Below are positions 48,970 to 62,393 of a stretch of 64,000 bases of DNA, piece by piece. Within the stretch, counting starts at the first letter, position 1. Every line of letters starts with the position of its first letter. The stretch comes from Plumapathes pennacea (taxonomy: Eukaryota > Cnidaria > Anthozoa > Antipatharia > Myriopathidae), in the NCBI GenBank assembly GCA_964036295.1, contig OZ038469.1:15805591-15869590 (forward strand). The letters are read 5' to 3'. The notes beneath the pieces were generated by a model. That model made no database searches and was not told the origin of the DNA. It was given only the letters and a program-made list of their open reading frames with translations. The position numbers were made by a program, and so were the translations under genes.

Positions 48970-50921
48970 ATGGCTGCGTGGGAGAATACGGCTTCGCTTC
49001 ACTTGAGGATAATCAATATGGTGGCATTTTTCATATTCGGTTTTGTCGAAGAGGGTCTATTTTGTGCAATAGGGATAAGCGCAGCGGAGGATATCTTGGC
49101 CAGAACCACAATTTCAACCTCGGTTGTCCTACTGTGCATTACAGGGCCGTATTTCGCGGGAACATTGCTCATGCCTCCGTTTGTTCATCGACTTCCAAGG
49201 TCTGCCGTGTTGTCATTGCAATTCTGCTGCTTTCTCAGTGGACTTCTACTGATTGCCGTGGTTCATAACTTGGCGTGGAATCTCGTGGGAGTCTGTCTGG
49301 TCTCTTTTGGAACCTGCTTGGGCGATGTATATTTCCTCGCATGGACGTCTTGCTATGAGAAAGACGTAGTAAAAGCATTTACCGCGGGAACTGGAGCAGG
49401 TAGTTGGCTTGTGAGTGTGTATTACGCCGGTAAGTTAACAATATACCAGAGAAAGGGGGGAATGCAAAGCTTCTGAGTCTTTTAGCTTTAAGAAAAGAGC
49501 GGACAAAATAAGCAGTGTCCTTTTATTAGTTCTTGTCAGGATTCATACAATCTTGAAAAGCCCTTCGACTGCTTGTCTTGGAAAGTCATTGAATTTCTGA
49601 ATAGTGTACTGGTCAACGAATCCGTTGTTTTTCACATGCAAATACCCAATAGCTTTATGAACGCAAAATATTTTCCCCGCAGCAGCTCGTGCATGTCTAG
49701 AGCAAGCCTCCAGCCCCACACTTTCCGCTTGCTCGCACATGTGACTGACTCGACCTCGTAATGAATCAATGTTCATTCACGCATGGTAGAAGCTTTAGCG
49801 CGCAAGTGTGCACCATTGCTCACGCATTCTCAAGGTCATCGATGAATATGCGAAAGATGGATAGGCCGTGGCCACACTTGGGCCAAGAACAAAAGGCCCC
49901 GTTTATATGGAGAAAAGTTGTCCCGGGTACCCGAGATAACCCTTCCCTCGAGACAACTATACCGAGCGTTTACATGGAAAAAAGATGTTGTCTCGGGTAA
50001 ACTTTGTCAAACATGGCCCTCTCGGGAGGAGGGGGAGGGGAGGGGAAAGGGGGGAGGTGATTGAAAGTGGCGAGAACTAAATGACTTTTTTCTTGACAAA
50101 CAGCAATGACCACGTGGCTGTGTGTGACCCCCAACACCACAATCCTGACAATTCTATGCTTGCCACCTCTTATCCCACTGTGCTACTGCTTCATGGAGAA
50201 GAAGGACACTGGCGCATCGGATACCAAAACGACAAGCTTCAAGGAAGTCTCGTACACTCAACTCAACTCATCATCTTCAGCTGATGAGCAGGAGGACCTA
50301 AAATGGCGAGAAAAATTTCAAGTGGTCCGAGAAAATGCTCTTCTATTGACATCCCTGTTCCTCGGCTACTTTTGTGCATACCTTTGCATTCAAAGCATTG
50401 TAACCATTCTAGCATTTCCCGACGCTCCTTTCGACACCAGAGATCATTACCAGTACTACATTTTCATATTTTGGTTGGGCCAATTCATTGGTCGATCTTA
50501 CAATCTATTCGCGTCAGCATGCCTACATACTACCCTCCCACCTTACACAAGGCACACTTGGATTTTCACTTCATTCAGCCTGGCGAGTATGCTACTGTTG
50601 CTTTTCGATGTTTGGTTTCGCTTCCTGTATAGAGTTTGGCTGGTCTTGGGTCTAGTCTTCTGTGTAGGTATCAACGCAGGAGCACTCTACTGCAGCTCGT
50701 ACGCCGCGGCCTCGCACAGCTCCAGGTCCTGGCGCCATGTAGAATTTTCCCGCGCTTTTATGACCATTGGAGTGGGGGCTGGAATGGTCGTCGCGTCATT
50801 TATTGGGCTCATCACTGAGCCCAGGTTAAAAAAGCACTGTTTAATAACTTCTGAGAATGACATTTATTGTATAACCCGGGCAATGAACTGGACAGAACAC
50901 AAATGTCTCCAGCATGCTTGA
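48970..50921 (+). CDS. Battenin (CLN3)-like lysosomal membrane protein, copy c
   Basis: Two exons, 48970-49429 and 50104-50921, 425 aa. Same architecture as copies a and b; one extra codon in the second half (ACLHTTLPP where the others have ACP.ILPP). Landmarks: NMVAFFIFGFVEEGLF, SAAEDILA, GTCLGDVYFLAWTSCYEK, and DHYQYYIFIFWLGQFIGRSYNLFAS. The frame is open upstream of the ATG but without another ATG, so 48970 is the likely start. The intron carries an element related to that in copy b (49897-50030). Copies b and c share the long stretch of flanking sequence around 47470 and 51000, so they probably arose by the most recent duplication. Confidence 0.8.
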
Positions 50922-51811
50922 AGTGCATATAAATCCCGGGGTGGCGAGGTTCTGTCCAGACTTGATCTGCGTGCATGTTATCCCGTGTATACAGGCCTTA
51001 CCCTTATATAAGTGAATTTTGAAATGCGGCCGGAATAGTGCCAACGAACAAAGCAGCACAGAGATTGGAATTACACTCAATGGTCTCACTCGGCAGTTAA
51101 TTGGATTATATACCCTGCAAGCAGAACATCCTTCAATTTTCCCTACTTTTTTTAACATTTCACTTTTATTTTTTGCCGTATAAAGGATTCGTGAAATTAG
51201 TTTTGACAACTACTAATAAAGAAATACAGCCGTTTTCTGACTTTTTTGTTTGAGTGGTTGCATGCAGTTTTCCTCTAAAACTCGCCAAGTCCGACAAATT
51301 TTGCAATTAAAACTATAAACGTTTTCCAGAAAGTTTGTGCGGGGAGGCTTTATCGCGGGTTCATAACAGCGACTCTTACATAGTAACCTCTTTTTGTGCT
51401 AGCTTGCATATTAGGAAACTGCTGCAGGCAATAACTGTAAACACACTCTGATAGTGTGTTCATTGAGTGAAGGAAAGAACACGCGGAAACTTGTCACTGC
51501 GATGTTTTTAGAGCTTTGCAGCACTTTAAAGTACCAATACGATTTTCTCCCTACAAGCTGCCCCTGGTTCTCCGAGGCTGGTGAGGCAGGTTGTTTTTAA
51601 ACGCGTTCTTTAAAATGCTCCACCCTTTAGGATGAACGCGCGGTGCTGCTTGGTAGCCGTGCCTCTGGCTTAGGCCTGGCTTCAACGCAGGATTTTGGCT
51701 TATATGAAGTACCAGATAAATAAAGCTAACACGCAAGAGGAAAACCTGCACTTCACTGTTGTATCATTTTCAGCGTTTTTTCAAGGAAACAGATACTTCT
51801 TTCTACCGACT
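50922..51811. other. 3' flank of CLN3-like copy c and CRIPT promoter
   Basis: Homologous to the other CLN3-like flanks up to about 51610; unique sequence before CRIPT. No exon is seen. Confidence 0.45.
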
Positions 51812-52247
51812 ATGGTCTGCGAGAAATGTAAGGACTTCTCTACTGTAGCATAGCATTCTGTTTGTCCATTCCCGTGTATTTCACTTTGTCCAACGATCGT
51901 ATAAAATTTACAAAAGTATTTTTTTCCCTGATTTGTAAATTAAACGATATAATCACCGTCTTAGGCGAGAAGAAACTGGGTAAGGTTATCTGTCCAGATC
52001 CATGGAAGTCAGGAGCAAGAAATACAACAGGTAACAAGAGTGCTGGAATCAGATTTTGATGTAGAATGCATGAGGACATTTTTGTTCACATTTTTGTCAA
52101 AAACCACTCCCAGATCTTATAAGTGATATGTAATGAAAATATTATTATTTGATCGGTGGCATGGGAGCCAAGTTTTCTAAACTATGTTATGTGTGGTAAG
52201 ACATGAAAGGAGTCAAATTAATTACATTAAGCCTTATTAAGCTTTAT

Positions 52248-52311
<64 letters not shown>

Positions 52312-53542
52312 TGTTTACAGAGAGTGGAGGGCGAAAAGTCAATGAAAATAAAATGCTGACCTCAAAGAAGAACAGGTTATTATAGAGCACTTTACAGATG
52401 ATTGTTGAAAAACCAAAACCAAAGCAATCAGAGAGGCAATCAATGGGGCGAGCAAAAACATGTCGGACCAATTAAAAGTATGAGCAAACCAAAACCAAGT
52501 AATAATTGGTTTTAGTTTCACTAACCAATCAGCAATGCGAGAACACACCATCGCCATATGCTTTCTTGCATGAGAATATCACAACCAGGCTTTGCTTTTG
52601 CTCTTGTTTGGCCAAGAACATTGCTAACTTGTAAGGATCAATTAGAAAGCATAGCAAACGCAAAACCAAAGCAATCACACAATTACTTTTGACAGTGATC
52701 GTTCTCAGGTCAATATCACTGGGTCCTATCGCAAATTTGTTGGTCTTTGTTGTTGTTGTTGTTTTTAGGGGCTTGTTACAACTCTAATATTATTTATAAA
52801 CTACTTTTGGTTCAGTTCTCTCACACTGCAAATATTACTTTCTTTGTTTTGTTTATGCAGGTTCTCTCCGTACTCGCAGTTTAACAAGTGCAGAATCTGC
52901 AAGCAGACTGTTCATCAGTCTCACTCACATTATTGTCAAGGTTTGTTTGAACTAATTGTGTAGATGAAATTTTGTCCCAAATATGTTTGCAAGAAATACT
53001 TAGATAAAACTGATTGTCATTGGTTACTCGTAAATCCCAAAACTTACATATAATGCATTATATATCATGGTTTTGGCAAGGCTGCCTAGTCTAAAATAAT
53101 TTTAGACTGGGCAGCACAATATTATTGTGTATGCCTGATTTTGTTTACATAAGGGGAACTCTTTATCCATTGAAGATGTAGATGTTGTGCTTTTGAAACT
53201 AGAAGTATGATGGCAATGTATTTGAAATTCATCATCATCTTTCATGATACTTTGTTTTTTCATTTGCAGGTTGTGCATACAAAAAAGGTAAGGATTATCT
53301 GGCCATCTCAAAAAGAACATACTGAAAAGATACATATTTTTAAACATGCACCATTAAAAAATATAGCAACCTGGAGACAGGATTGAGACTATAAACCAAT
53401 GGTTTTCTGATATTTTTATTGCTTCCAATTTCCAGTTAGCTGGAAATTCTTCCTAATAGTCTCATTTTGTCCTGTAGGAATCTGTGCAATGTGTGGCAAA
53501 AAGATCCTGGACACTTCCCAATACCGCCAGACATCAGTTTAA
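51812..53542 (+). CDS. CRIPT: CRIPT, cysteine-rich PDZ-binding protein
   Basis: Six small exons: 51812-51827, 51965-52030, 52321-52375, 52861-52940, 53270-53287 (an 18-bp microexon), 53478-53542; 99 aa (human 101). Zinc-binding CxxC pairs are all kept: MVCEKC, NKCRICK, HYCQGCAYKKGICAMCGKK. ARNTTESGGRKVNENKMLTS is nearly identical to human. The C-terminus RQTSV keeps the PDZ-binding TSV of vertebrate CRIPT, which binds PSD-95 PDZ3; CRIPT is also a minor-spliceosome factor. A poly(A) signal AATAAA occurs near 54160. Confidence 0.95.
52256..52311. repeat. (TTA)n microsatellite
   Basis: About 18 uninterrupted ATT units end shortly before CRIPT exon 3 and form part of its pyrimidine-rich acceptor region. 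Confidence 0.95.
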
Positions 53543-53944
53543 ACCCAGGTGGTCTCCTTTCTGTAACATAATGTTGTACCATAACCTCTTTATTTTGCAT
53601 ATGTACAGTGTAGCCTTGAATAATTGTGTTAGAAGTGCAGATAATATAAGTGAAGATTTTTCTCCTATCCATCCCAGAAGAAGCTGTAGCAATATTATTT
53701 GTACTCCAACCAACTTTCATCTGATGCCACACCTTCTCCATTCTTGTACATATTGTATATCTCTGGTGAAAGATTGAAGTTTAATTTCTCAACCTGGTTA
53801 CAATGGAATAGAAGAAATGACAAGAAGGGAAATAAATGAGTGCGAGTAAGTGGACTTTGTGTTATGAAGCAAAGTTAGTGTACAGAAAAATAAGAGAGGG
53901 GAGGGGACGTGGACTCAACACCAGACCATAGAGTGAAGTGTTGA

Positions 53945-54124
53945 CATAAAACTGGGTGTACCGATTACCATAATATTACTAAGTGTAAACATATTTAGAG
54001 CAAGAAAGGAGCTTAGGGAGCTGTGCTGCATGTCATAAACTGGGTGTACCGATTACCATAATGTTACTAAGTGTAAACATATTTAGAGTAAGAAAGGAGC
54101 TCAGGGAGCTGTGCTGCATGTCAT
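53945..54124 (+). repeat. Tandem duplication, two units of about 90 bp
   Basis: ACTGGGTGTACCGATTACCA through GGAGCTGTGCTGCATGTCAT occurs twice in a row with a few changes. Downstream of CRIPT, probably within its 3' UTR. Confidence 0.9.
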
Positions 54125-54779
54125 ATATAGTTATGATTGTTTTACTGGAGCTCTGTGAATAAATATTAAAAGAGAGAACCAAGATGCTATTTTGTTCTTT
54201 TGCTCAAAATAAAGGCCATTCTGGGAAATATGTTTTATGAGGCAAACCAAATGAGCAAAAGTAAAAGTAATGTTGCTCAATATTGACTGGTCTCAGCTAG
54301 GTGTCCGTACTGTACTTCTTACAGGTCATTTGAGCTGGGCTGGAGCCGCCCTGTACATACTCCATATTTATTAAGGCGTGTCCTTTGTGTTACAGCACTG
54401 CTGCAGCAATGCAAGAATTTATTTGTGTGCATTGGAAGCACATACCAAAATTAGAAACCTTGAGAAATTTGAGTGTTGTAGCTTAAAACTCTGCAAAGTT
54501 ACAGCTGTTTCAATTTGTAGAGACAACAGTCTTGCATCACAAGCCTCGCTTTGATTCATTTGCTGCACTTTACATACTGATAAGCTCGCTTAAAATTCCG
54601 TATACACCATTGAAATTGTACAAAGCTACTATTTAAAATACGGGCCTTTGATGTGGTGTCGGAAATTTTATCTTAAAAGTTAACCTTCTAAGTGTATGTA
54701 AATTGGGTCTGCCATTTATGAATAAGGTGTAGAATGACTATATATCATGCGGGGGAAACATTTTGTACAGGGAGCTCCC

Positions 54780-55345
54780 TGCGCAGACTTCCAAGCCCTT
54801 ACCCCCTTATACGTAGCATCCGGGCACCGAAATATTTAATCCCTATTTGGTAAGAATTTGCCTAGCAAAAAACTGCATGTGACAATTTCTTGAAATAAAT
54901 AGCTCAATGAAGGCAGGAGTTTTAGAGCCCATGTCAAATGCCAGTACAACTCTTTTCCTTTGTCTCCCTGCAGTAAGCCCACCAGAGTGCCCCCAATTCC
55001 TCCCCTCCTTGGGGAGTTATGTATTAATTGCAGAGCCATAAGTGAATCTAGCCTAATATGGAACGATGTGCCTGATGAAGCAAAAAACGTCTTATTATAT
55101 ATTCAAAAGGAAAATGAAACTAATTTTACTCAGCACTTAATTAGAAAAACTTTCTCTCAATTACATTTTAAATTATCATTATATTGAGCACTATTGCCAT
55201 GTTATTAACAGATATTAAGTAAAACAAAAGTGTAACGGGGATCCTTGGAAAAGTTTGAGAAAACTTGCTGTGTTCTCCTGTATCATTGTTATGTAAAAAC
55301 AAAGAACAAATGCTGCAAATAAAAGATTAAAGATTAAAACCAACT
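54780..55345 (+). mobile_element. Probable 3' end of a non-LTR retrotransposon
   Basis: A frame at 54960-55187 encodes SLIWNDVPDEAKN...FTQHLIRKTF, resembling the extreme C-terminus of LINE-type ORFs (WN.LP...K). The 3' end carries AATAAAAGATTAAAGATTAAA, a LINE-like reiterated tail. Family not assigned. Confidence 0.35.
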
Positions 55346-55625
55346 TTTGCCGAACATATGAGTCGAACGCCAAAGAAAACGTCCTAGGTCTAAAACGTCG
55401 ACTCCGGAAACGTGACTTCCGGCCCGGAGGCGTCGAGCGTCCGTCGCACGCGATTTCCTAATTTGGCAAGTAAGAACAATAGGTTGCCATAATTGGAAAA
55501 TAAAAACCAGCTGATCAAGTTAGTCTGCTCACGTGTAATAACAATTCTTGTCGAATCGTTCAGTCATAACAGGTTCGATTTCGACAGAGTGCGGAGTGTT
55601 TTCAGCGTTTTGATCTTTTGGCATC

Positions 55626-58412
55626 ATGGTGGACAGCATCTATCGAACGCGTTCGCTCGGCATTGGTCTCACAGGTATTCCTGACCAGTATGCCGATGGA
55701 AAAGCAGCGAAAGTCTGGCAATACTACATCGGAGGGCACAAGAAGAGAACCGAGGCATACAAGGAGTTTTTCTTAAATCTTCTTCGCGAGAATAACATCG
55801 AAACGATCCTCGATGTGGCATGTGGGACGGGGTAAGTATTAATATGACGATGTCACTACTTCTTCGTTTGATATAGCGGATCCGAAAAGTATCTGTCTAT
55901 AAATTGTGTTGAGAATCGAGTTTTAGCTTGATCAAACCTTGTGCGCCAGTTTGAAACCTGTTTTCCCCGGTTTTCAACACAAACCTGTTTTGCCTTGCAA
56001 AATCTCATTTTAAACTTGTTTCGGAATGGATATTTCTGGGAAAGGTTCGATGCTTTGCATCGCAAAAAATGTGTGTATATTGCATTATGGTGATTGGCAA
56101 CTAATCACATAACGTGATTGGTTACCAGAATTTTACTTTTAGTTGACATGCAGATACTCGTTTATACAGGAAGTGAAAAATACTACTGGCATTTAATTTG
56201 CTACTTCCCTCACGATTTGTGTGTTGAATCCCCATATCTATAGAGCCAGGAGTTCTGTACAAAAAGTGATGTTGGCTTATCTACAAGGGAAAATACATAC
56301 AGTCAATTTTTAGTGTTTAAATATTGCTTGTGATTTTAATCCCAACTTCGATTCTCCTCCCTGCAGCTGTTTACTTCCCCAGATAAACTCAAGTAATGAG
56401 ATCCATTGAATCTCTCTCTGCTTCAGTCAGGGTCTGTGTGACCTGATGAATAAATAAGAAAGGTTGTCCTTCCTTCTCCTAAAAAAGGAAGCTAGTCTGC
56501 TCAAATTATTGAGCCAATCAAGGTAGTGTAATTCTGCTTTCTTTATGTACATGCACCCTTTATTCTTGCTCCCAAGGGGTCAGCACTTCCCCACAGGAAT
56601 GTTGTTATCACAAATCCTCCACTCACAAGAAGAATATACGAGTGTTGTAGTAAGAAAGATGGTAAACATGGCAACTAAAGCAGTTGCACAAGCAAGCAGG
56701 GCCTTGAAATGCCTCCAGATGACTCAGAGAAGACCACAATTATCTTATTTAGGTCGAAGTTTTCTGAAATGAATTCATTTAGCATTTTTAAGAAGTGTTC
56801 TGTTATAGTTAACTTAAAGCAAGGCATCAAAGCCACATAGGTATTTCCAAGTGGTTTTACACAATCATTTGAAATGGGAAAAAAGATAACTCAAAACCTT
56901 CTTGAGTTAAACTGATTTTTGTCATCCATTCTGTTCAGAGTCGACTCCATCATGCTTCTTGAAAACGGCTTCAAAATGACCAGTACAGATGCCAGTGACA
57001 AGATGTTGAAACAGGCCTTGAAAATTCGCTGGCAGCGGCGCAAGGAGAAACCCTTTGATAACTGGGGTGTGTACTACTGCTTTGTGGCTAAAAAATTTAC
57101 TCCAACTCAAGCATTTTCATCCAGAGAAATTTGTTGTTCACATCAGTGCAGATACATTAGCCTTGAACATTGTTTAATTTTTTCTCTCTCTCCTTTTTGT
57201 AGTTGTTGAAGAAGGAAACTGGCTGGCTTTGCAAGATTCTGATATTAACATCCCAGACAAAGGGTTCGACGCTGTCATTTGTTTGGGAAACTCTTTTGCC
57301 CATCTGCCTGATTTTAGTGGCGACTTAAGCAATCAGAAACTTGCCATACAGAACTTCAAGGACTTCCTGAAGCCTGGAGGTGTGCTGTTTATTGATCATC
57401 GTAACTACGATGCTATCCTGGACACTGGCAAGGCTCCCTCACGCAACATGTACTATGATGTAAGTTAGCATGTCAAAAATGTTAGTTGCATAGTTGGAGA
57501 TTTTGAGTTACAAGAAAAAAATGGAGACAAAATGTACATGCTGTTCTGTTCATCTAAGTTTGATTACCACGAGGAGTATTTTTTAAACAAGCTCTTTGGT
57601 GGCTCATTTGTTTATGATATTTTTTTAATTTATGCATGGCAAAACCACATGTGGTGATCATAAATTATCAGGCCACTGTTATGGGGCCCCTTCCTGTTCA
57701 GGCTGTAATTTAATTTGAAACGTTTTTGTATCCCTCGACAGAGTGACTGTATTGAAAGCATCAAGACGTCTGTACTGTATGTGGATTCCAAGCCTAGCAT
57801 GATTACACTAGACTACTCTGTGGATCCGTCTCTGGCAGGTGAAGACTTCAAACAGGAAGGGGAGGAAGAACCACAGAGAAAGAAAGTCAAACCTGAGGGA
57901 TCTCAAGTGGTCAGGTGAACAATCTGTTTTCTTTCTTTCCCTTTTTGCATGATCTTGTGACCTTTCAAAAGCCATTGGTGAATACAGTGTTCTTTTTATT
58001 TAATTTTATTCACACTTTGCAAAAGTTTCCAAAAATATCAATGTAATTTTAGCAAAAAAAAAAAGGGGGGATATTGTGAAATTCAGCTCTGATGATAACC
58101 CGCATCTGTACTATATTATAAAATTTATAGATAAGTTGAAAATAATAATAATTGTGGAGGTGGAGATGATATTTTTAGGCTTGAACATGTTATTTTGTTT
58201 TTATGCAGAGTAACACTACTTTGTTATTTTTTAACAGCAAATTCCGCTTGTCCTACTGCCCACATCGCCTCTCTGCCTTCAGTGATCTTTTGATGGAGGT
58301 ATTTGGCAAAGGTGCAAAGCACGATGTTTTTGGTGACTTTGAGCCCATTGGAAAAGTCAAGACTCCTGCTTACTATGTGCACATGATCCAGAAGAAACTC
58401 GCTGATGAATGA
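55626..58412 (+). CDS. GNMT: Glycine N-methyltransferase
   Basis: Cytosolic enzyme transferring methyl from S-adenosylmethionine to glycine, giving sarcosine. Five exons: 55626-55831, 56939-57066, 57203-57459, 57742-57914, 58238-58412; 312 aa (human 295). The N-terminus [12 protein letters not shown]...[14 protein letters not shown] and SAM motif [14 protein letters not shown] are nearly those of human. [25 protein letters not shown] and FIDHRNYD (with the catalytic-site arginine) follow, and [10 protein letters not shown] marks the last exon. Exon 4 carries about 17 extra residues, including the basic [10 protein letters not shown], which looks like a nuclear import signal. GC-rich, CpG-containing promoter sequence lies at 55360-55460. 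Convergent with PRPF39. Confidence 0.95.
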
Positions 58413-60090
58413 GCATTTGCCAAAGCACCAGAGGCAGAATGAGTCGTACAAGCTTACAGCTGTCTATTTGTAAAAAAAAAAGATACTTGCCAACATAGTT
58501 TATCAGAGAATTGACCTATCATAATCCTCAAATATTGTCTGCAGATAACAGCACCGGCTAATGCAAACAAGACTGGTGTATGAAATTGAAGTAGAATTCC
58601 TTGCCTTTGCGTGTGTAGTTTCCAATCTACATGTTACTTTCCTTATTCTAGTCCCCAGGTGTTATTTTGGCCAATGTTGTTCATGTTTAGTGAGGAAATT
58701 GAAGAAAGTCTAAACAGGAACACATTACTTTAGAGTGCTGCAAAAAAATCCACCTTATTCATATAACCTTGGAATATGTTTGCTTTTAATGACCAGTGAT
58801 CTCTGATCTTTCAAATTTACTAAGGTTCAGTTTGAGAGTTTGTGTTCCCAGGGTATAAAATAATACTGTTGTACTTATTGTGTATATATTGGGTAACCTG
58901 ACAATCTTAGATTAAACCTGAACAAAAGGCAGTGTCTTAGTATGAATCAAAAAATATCATTTTACATTGTGTTTGTGATGTGATTTTCCAGTTATGTTAC
59001 TGTTACTGTGAACATAATATTAATTAAATATTATAGTTATTGTAAGAATGATTGATTTTTTTTAAGCTTCCAAGGTTGTAAATAAAAATGAATTGATTCA
59101 GGCTCCTTTTATTCTTGCATCTATATAATAACACACAACTGCTGGCCCAGCTCATACGTGTCTGTCTGTAATGTTCTTTCCCAGGCCTCATAAAAAATCC
59201 TACATGGCTGCCACTGGGAGTGAAAGAAAGTACAAAGATTGGCCTGCATTAAAGATGCTTAAAATGGACTTCAAAAAGGAAAAAAGAAAAAAATTAGGAA
59301 AAAAAAGATGCCTACCGTTGGAGAGATTGCCATGCTTAAAAATAAGTTAGTGTTACAGGTGCAAATGCAAGTGATTAGTGCCAAAAAAGTGCTTGTCACT
59401 TTTTGAACGAAACGCTTTGTTTATTAGCCTGTTTGTGTTGAACAAGTCAACATAATACATCAAGTCTATGAACTACTTACAGCACACTCATAATTCACAT
59501 GACCCAAAAATGCAAGATCTGTTACATAATATGGTATAAACCTTGACAATATTTTAACAAATTTTTGGAAATGCAATACTGTGTTACACAAAATTTATTC
59601 AACATAAAATTCAACTATATTAGTAGTTTCCCACTTGGAGAAAACTATGAAACTTGCACTGGTAAACAATGCTCAAGACGGTATTCACAATCTTGTGTGC
59701 TAAAATAGGTGGTAATATGTACTGCAATAGCAACTTTCCAATAAATTACAATATGCTCTTACCAAGGTACTGACACAAAATTTTATGAATCTTTTTCATC
59801 ATGACCAGTTTGAATCATCAATCTTTGTGACACAACAGTACTTCATGACTTTACAAAGATGACTGCAGTAATCCCCTAACTGAAACTTTGACCACACAAG
59901 TTCTCTGAGAACACAACTTCCTTTTTGCTCTATCTTACAGTCCATGACCCCATTTCCTCCTTGAAAACAAGCAGCTTTGAGGCCACGATAAAAGCCAGTC
60001 AAGCATACAGTGTTTTACACCTGGATGAGTATACAGTGCGTGGCGGATTCATCTCTCCTGGATTATCGACGGTTACCTTCTGCTTTTTCA
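58413..60090. other. Convergent 3' UTRs of GNMT and PRPF39
   Basis: No exon is seen. AATAAA occurs near 59081 on the plus strand (GNMT side) and AATAAA on the minus strand near 59588 (PRPF39 side). Confidence 0.45.
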
Positions 60091-62362
60091 TCACTGAGTG
60101 GCAGTTTGATGTGGCTGGCCGTATGCTGCACCATACTGCTGGTACCACTGGTTGTAGTTGTAGGTTGAGGCACCCTTACAAAGATAAAAAAAAAAAAAAA
60201 AAAAAAAAAAATGGGGGCAAAAGGTCAGTGCAAAAATAATAATAGATTGCACACTAAATTTGATATGGTCACAAATTATTGAAAATAGCATATTTTAAAA
60301 ATATACCTGTAGCACATCAACCCATTAGCTTTCTCATAGACAAAAAAAGCAAAAAGTTAAGGCAGCTATGCTGATACTTTTGGCAACAGGGAACGAGTGA
60401 ATAGCCACTGAACAGACTTATCCACTAGCAAGGTTGCCAGTTACTGCACAAATACCAACTTTAACACTAGAACTGAATTTGAAAAAAATAAAAGACTAAT
60501 CTGAACTTCAACTCCCCATTCAACATTACTCACTGCGAGTGCTCCAGAGTAGGCAGCCCACTGGCTCTGTGGGGGGGTTGGGTAGGTGTACCCACTGGCG
60601 GCAGCTGTATAGGCATTTGAGTAAGTCTGATCGTATGCCTCAGTTCCCACTGCTGTAACACCTGTCACCTGCTGGCTACTGTCTGGGACTGCACCTTCAA
60701 CTTTCTGAAGCTTGGATTTGGGAACAACACTACAATACACAAAACAAAAATGAAAAGAACCAAGGCATTAATTTTACTAACAGTGTAACTTTTGCTTAGT
60801 GATTTTTTCACAGTAGCTTTTTGAGCACCTACATTACATCTTATACTATTCCCTTGTTAAGTATAGGAATAATGTTGTTGCATATCTCCATGTTCTTCAA
60901 TTCACAGACAAGAAAGAAGAAAACATAGCAGAGACAGGCCAATACTTTTGGCAACAGGGAACGAGTGAATAGTCACTGAACAGACTTTATCCACTAGCGT
61001 GGTTGCCGTGCATAAAGAACTCTAACAAATAATGGAACAGGTTTTTTTTTTTGCAGGGCACCTTAAGAACAAGACGGTGTCAATTTGTGCAGATGAATGG
61101 CAATGCAGATCTCCTAAAGGCACTTGGATGTATGTAAGAAAAATCAAGTCAAGCTTAAATTATTCACAACCTTATGGACTACAACTCTTACTAACCTGCA
61201 AAAACAGATGAAATTTACTGTCTGTGAAACCGAAGCGACAAATGACTTCCATGACGTCACAGTCAGAATAGACGGTTTTTCATGGTTTCTGAATGGTTAC
61301 TGTTGATTCATGGAAGTCCTTTGTCAGCTTGGTGTTGCAGACGGTATTTTTTGGCCTTGTGAAAACAACAGGTTTGTTTTCGCAGGGTACAAGTCTACAG
61401 TACACACTGGCACAAAACTTACTTTTCCTCAGTTGTTCTTCTCTTTCCAACAGCAGAGGCACCAGCTGTCTTGACTTTGTAAGCCTTGGCATGAGCTTCC
61501 TGTGCTTTTCGGATTTTTTCAAAACTACAACTGAAGTCCTCCAAGAACTCCTGCCTCCGCTGTGAAAAACCTTGCTTAACATCAATGGGAAGGTCACTAT
61601 TCTCAGCGACATCAAACACCAGCTCTACTGCTTCCTCATTAACTGGGGAGGCACTGATCTCAATGTCTAGGAGCTGAAGGTACAATCTCTTGTTACCCTG
61701 TAATGCAAAGGAAAAATAGTTGAATTGAGGCACATTTATCTAGGCTACTATTCAACAAGAAAGTTACAGATTGGTGCCTCCCTCCTAGAAGTGACAAGAC
61801 TTGAAGTTTCCTTTTTATGCCAAACAAAACAATAATTAAACTACAGTTCCACAACCAGCAACTATTTTACTTCTAGCATTAATTCAGAAAATCAATGTAC
61901 TACCTCCAGATTATTCTTCCATTGTAATCACAGACAAGAAAGAAGACAACAAAGCAGAGATAGGCCAATACTTTTGGCAACAGGGAACGAGCGAATAGTC
62001 ACTGAACAGACTTTATTCACTAGCGTGGTTGCCGTACCAAGATAACTATTATTCGGACATCCTGATCACTAAAGTTAAAATGCATTTACCTTGTCCTTCT
62101 CGATGGCATCTCTCAAGACCTGATTTGCTTTTACAGAATCCTTTTTTATCTGCAAGAAAATGGCCAAATGATCATCTACAGTCTACAATGTTGGCAGTAC
62201 ACCAGTAACATGCTTTTTCCTTCATCATGATCAAAGCAGAGCTACAGATAAGCAGACAAGCGAGTGGTAAAATTGAATACTGCTGACACTGCCAACTACA
62301 GTAGAGGTATTCAAAGAACAGGACTGGCCCCACAGACAATATTTCAACTAATTCAATTCATG

Positions 62363-62393
<31 letters not shown>

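Noticed and set aside
52203-52385. 60-aa ORF with poly-tyrosine
   Set aside because: Translation of the TTA microsatellite; only CRIPT exon 3 at its end is real.
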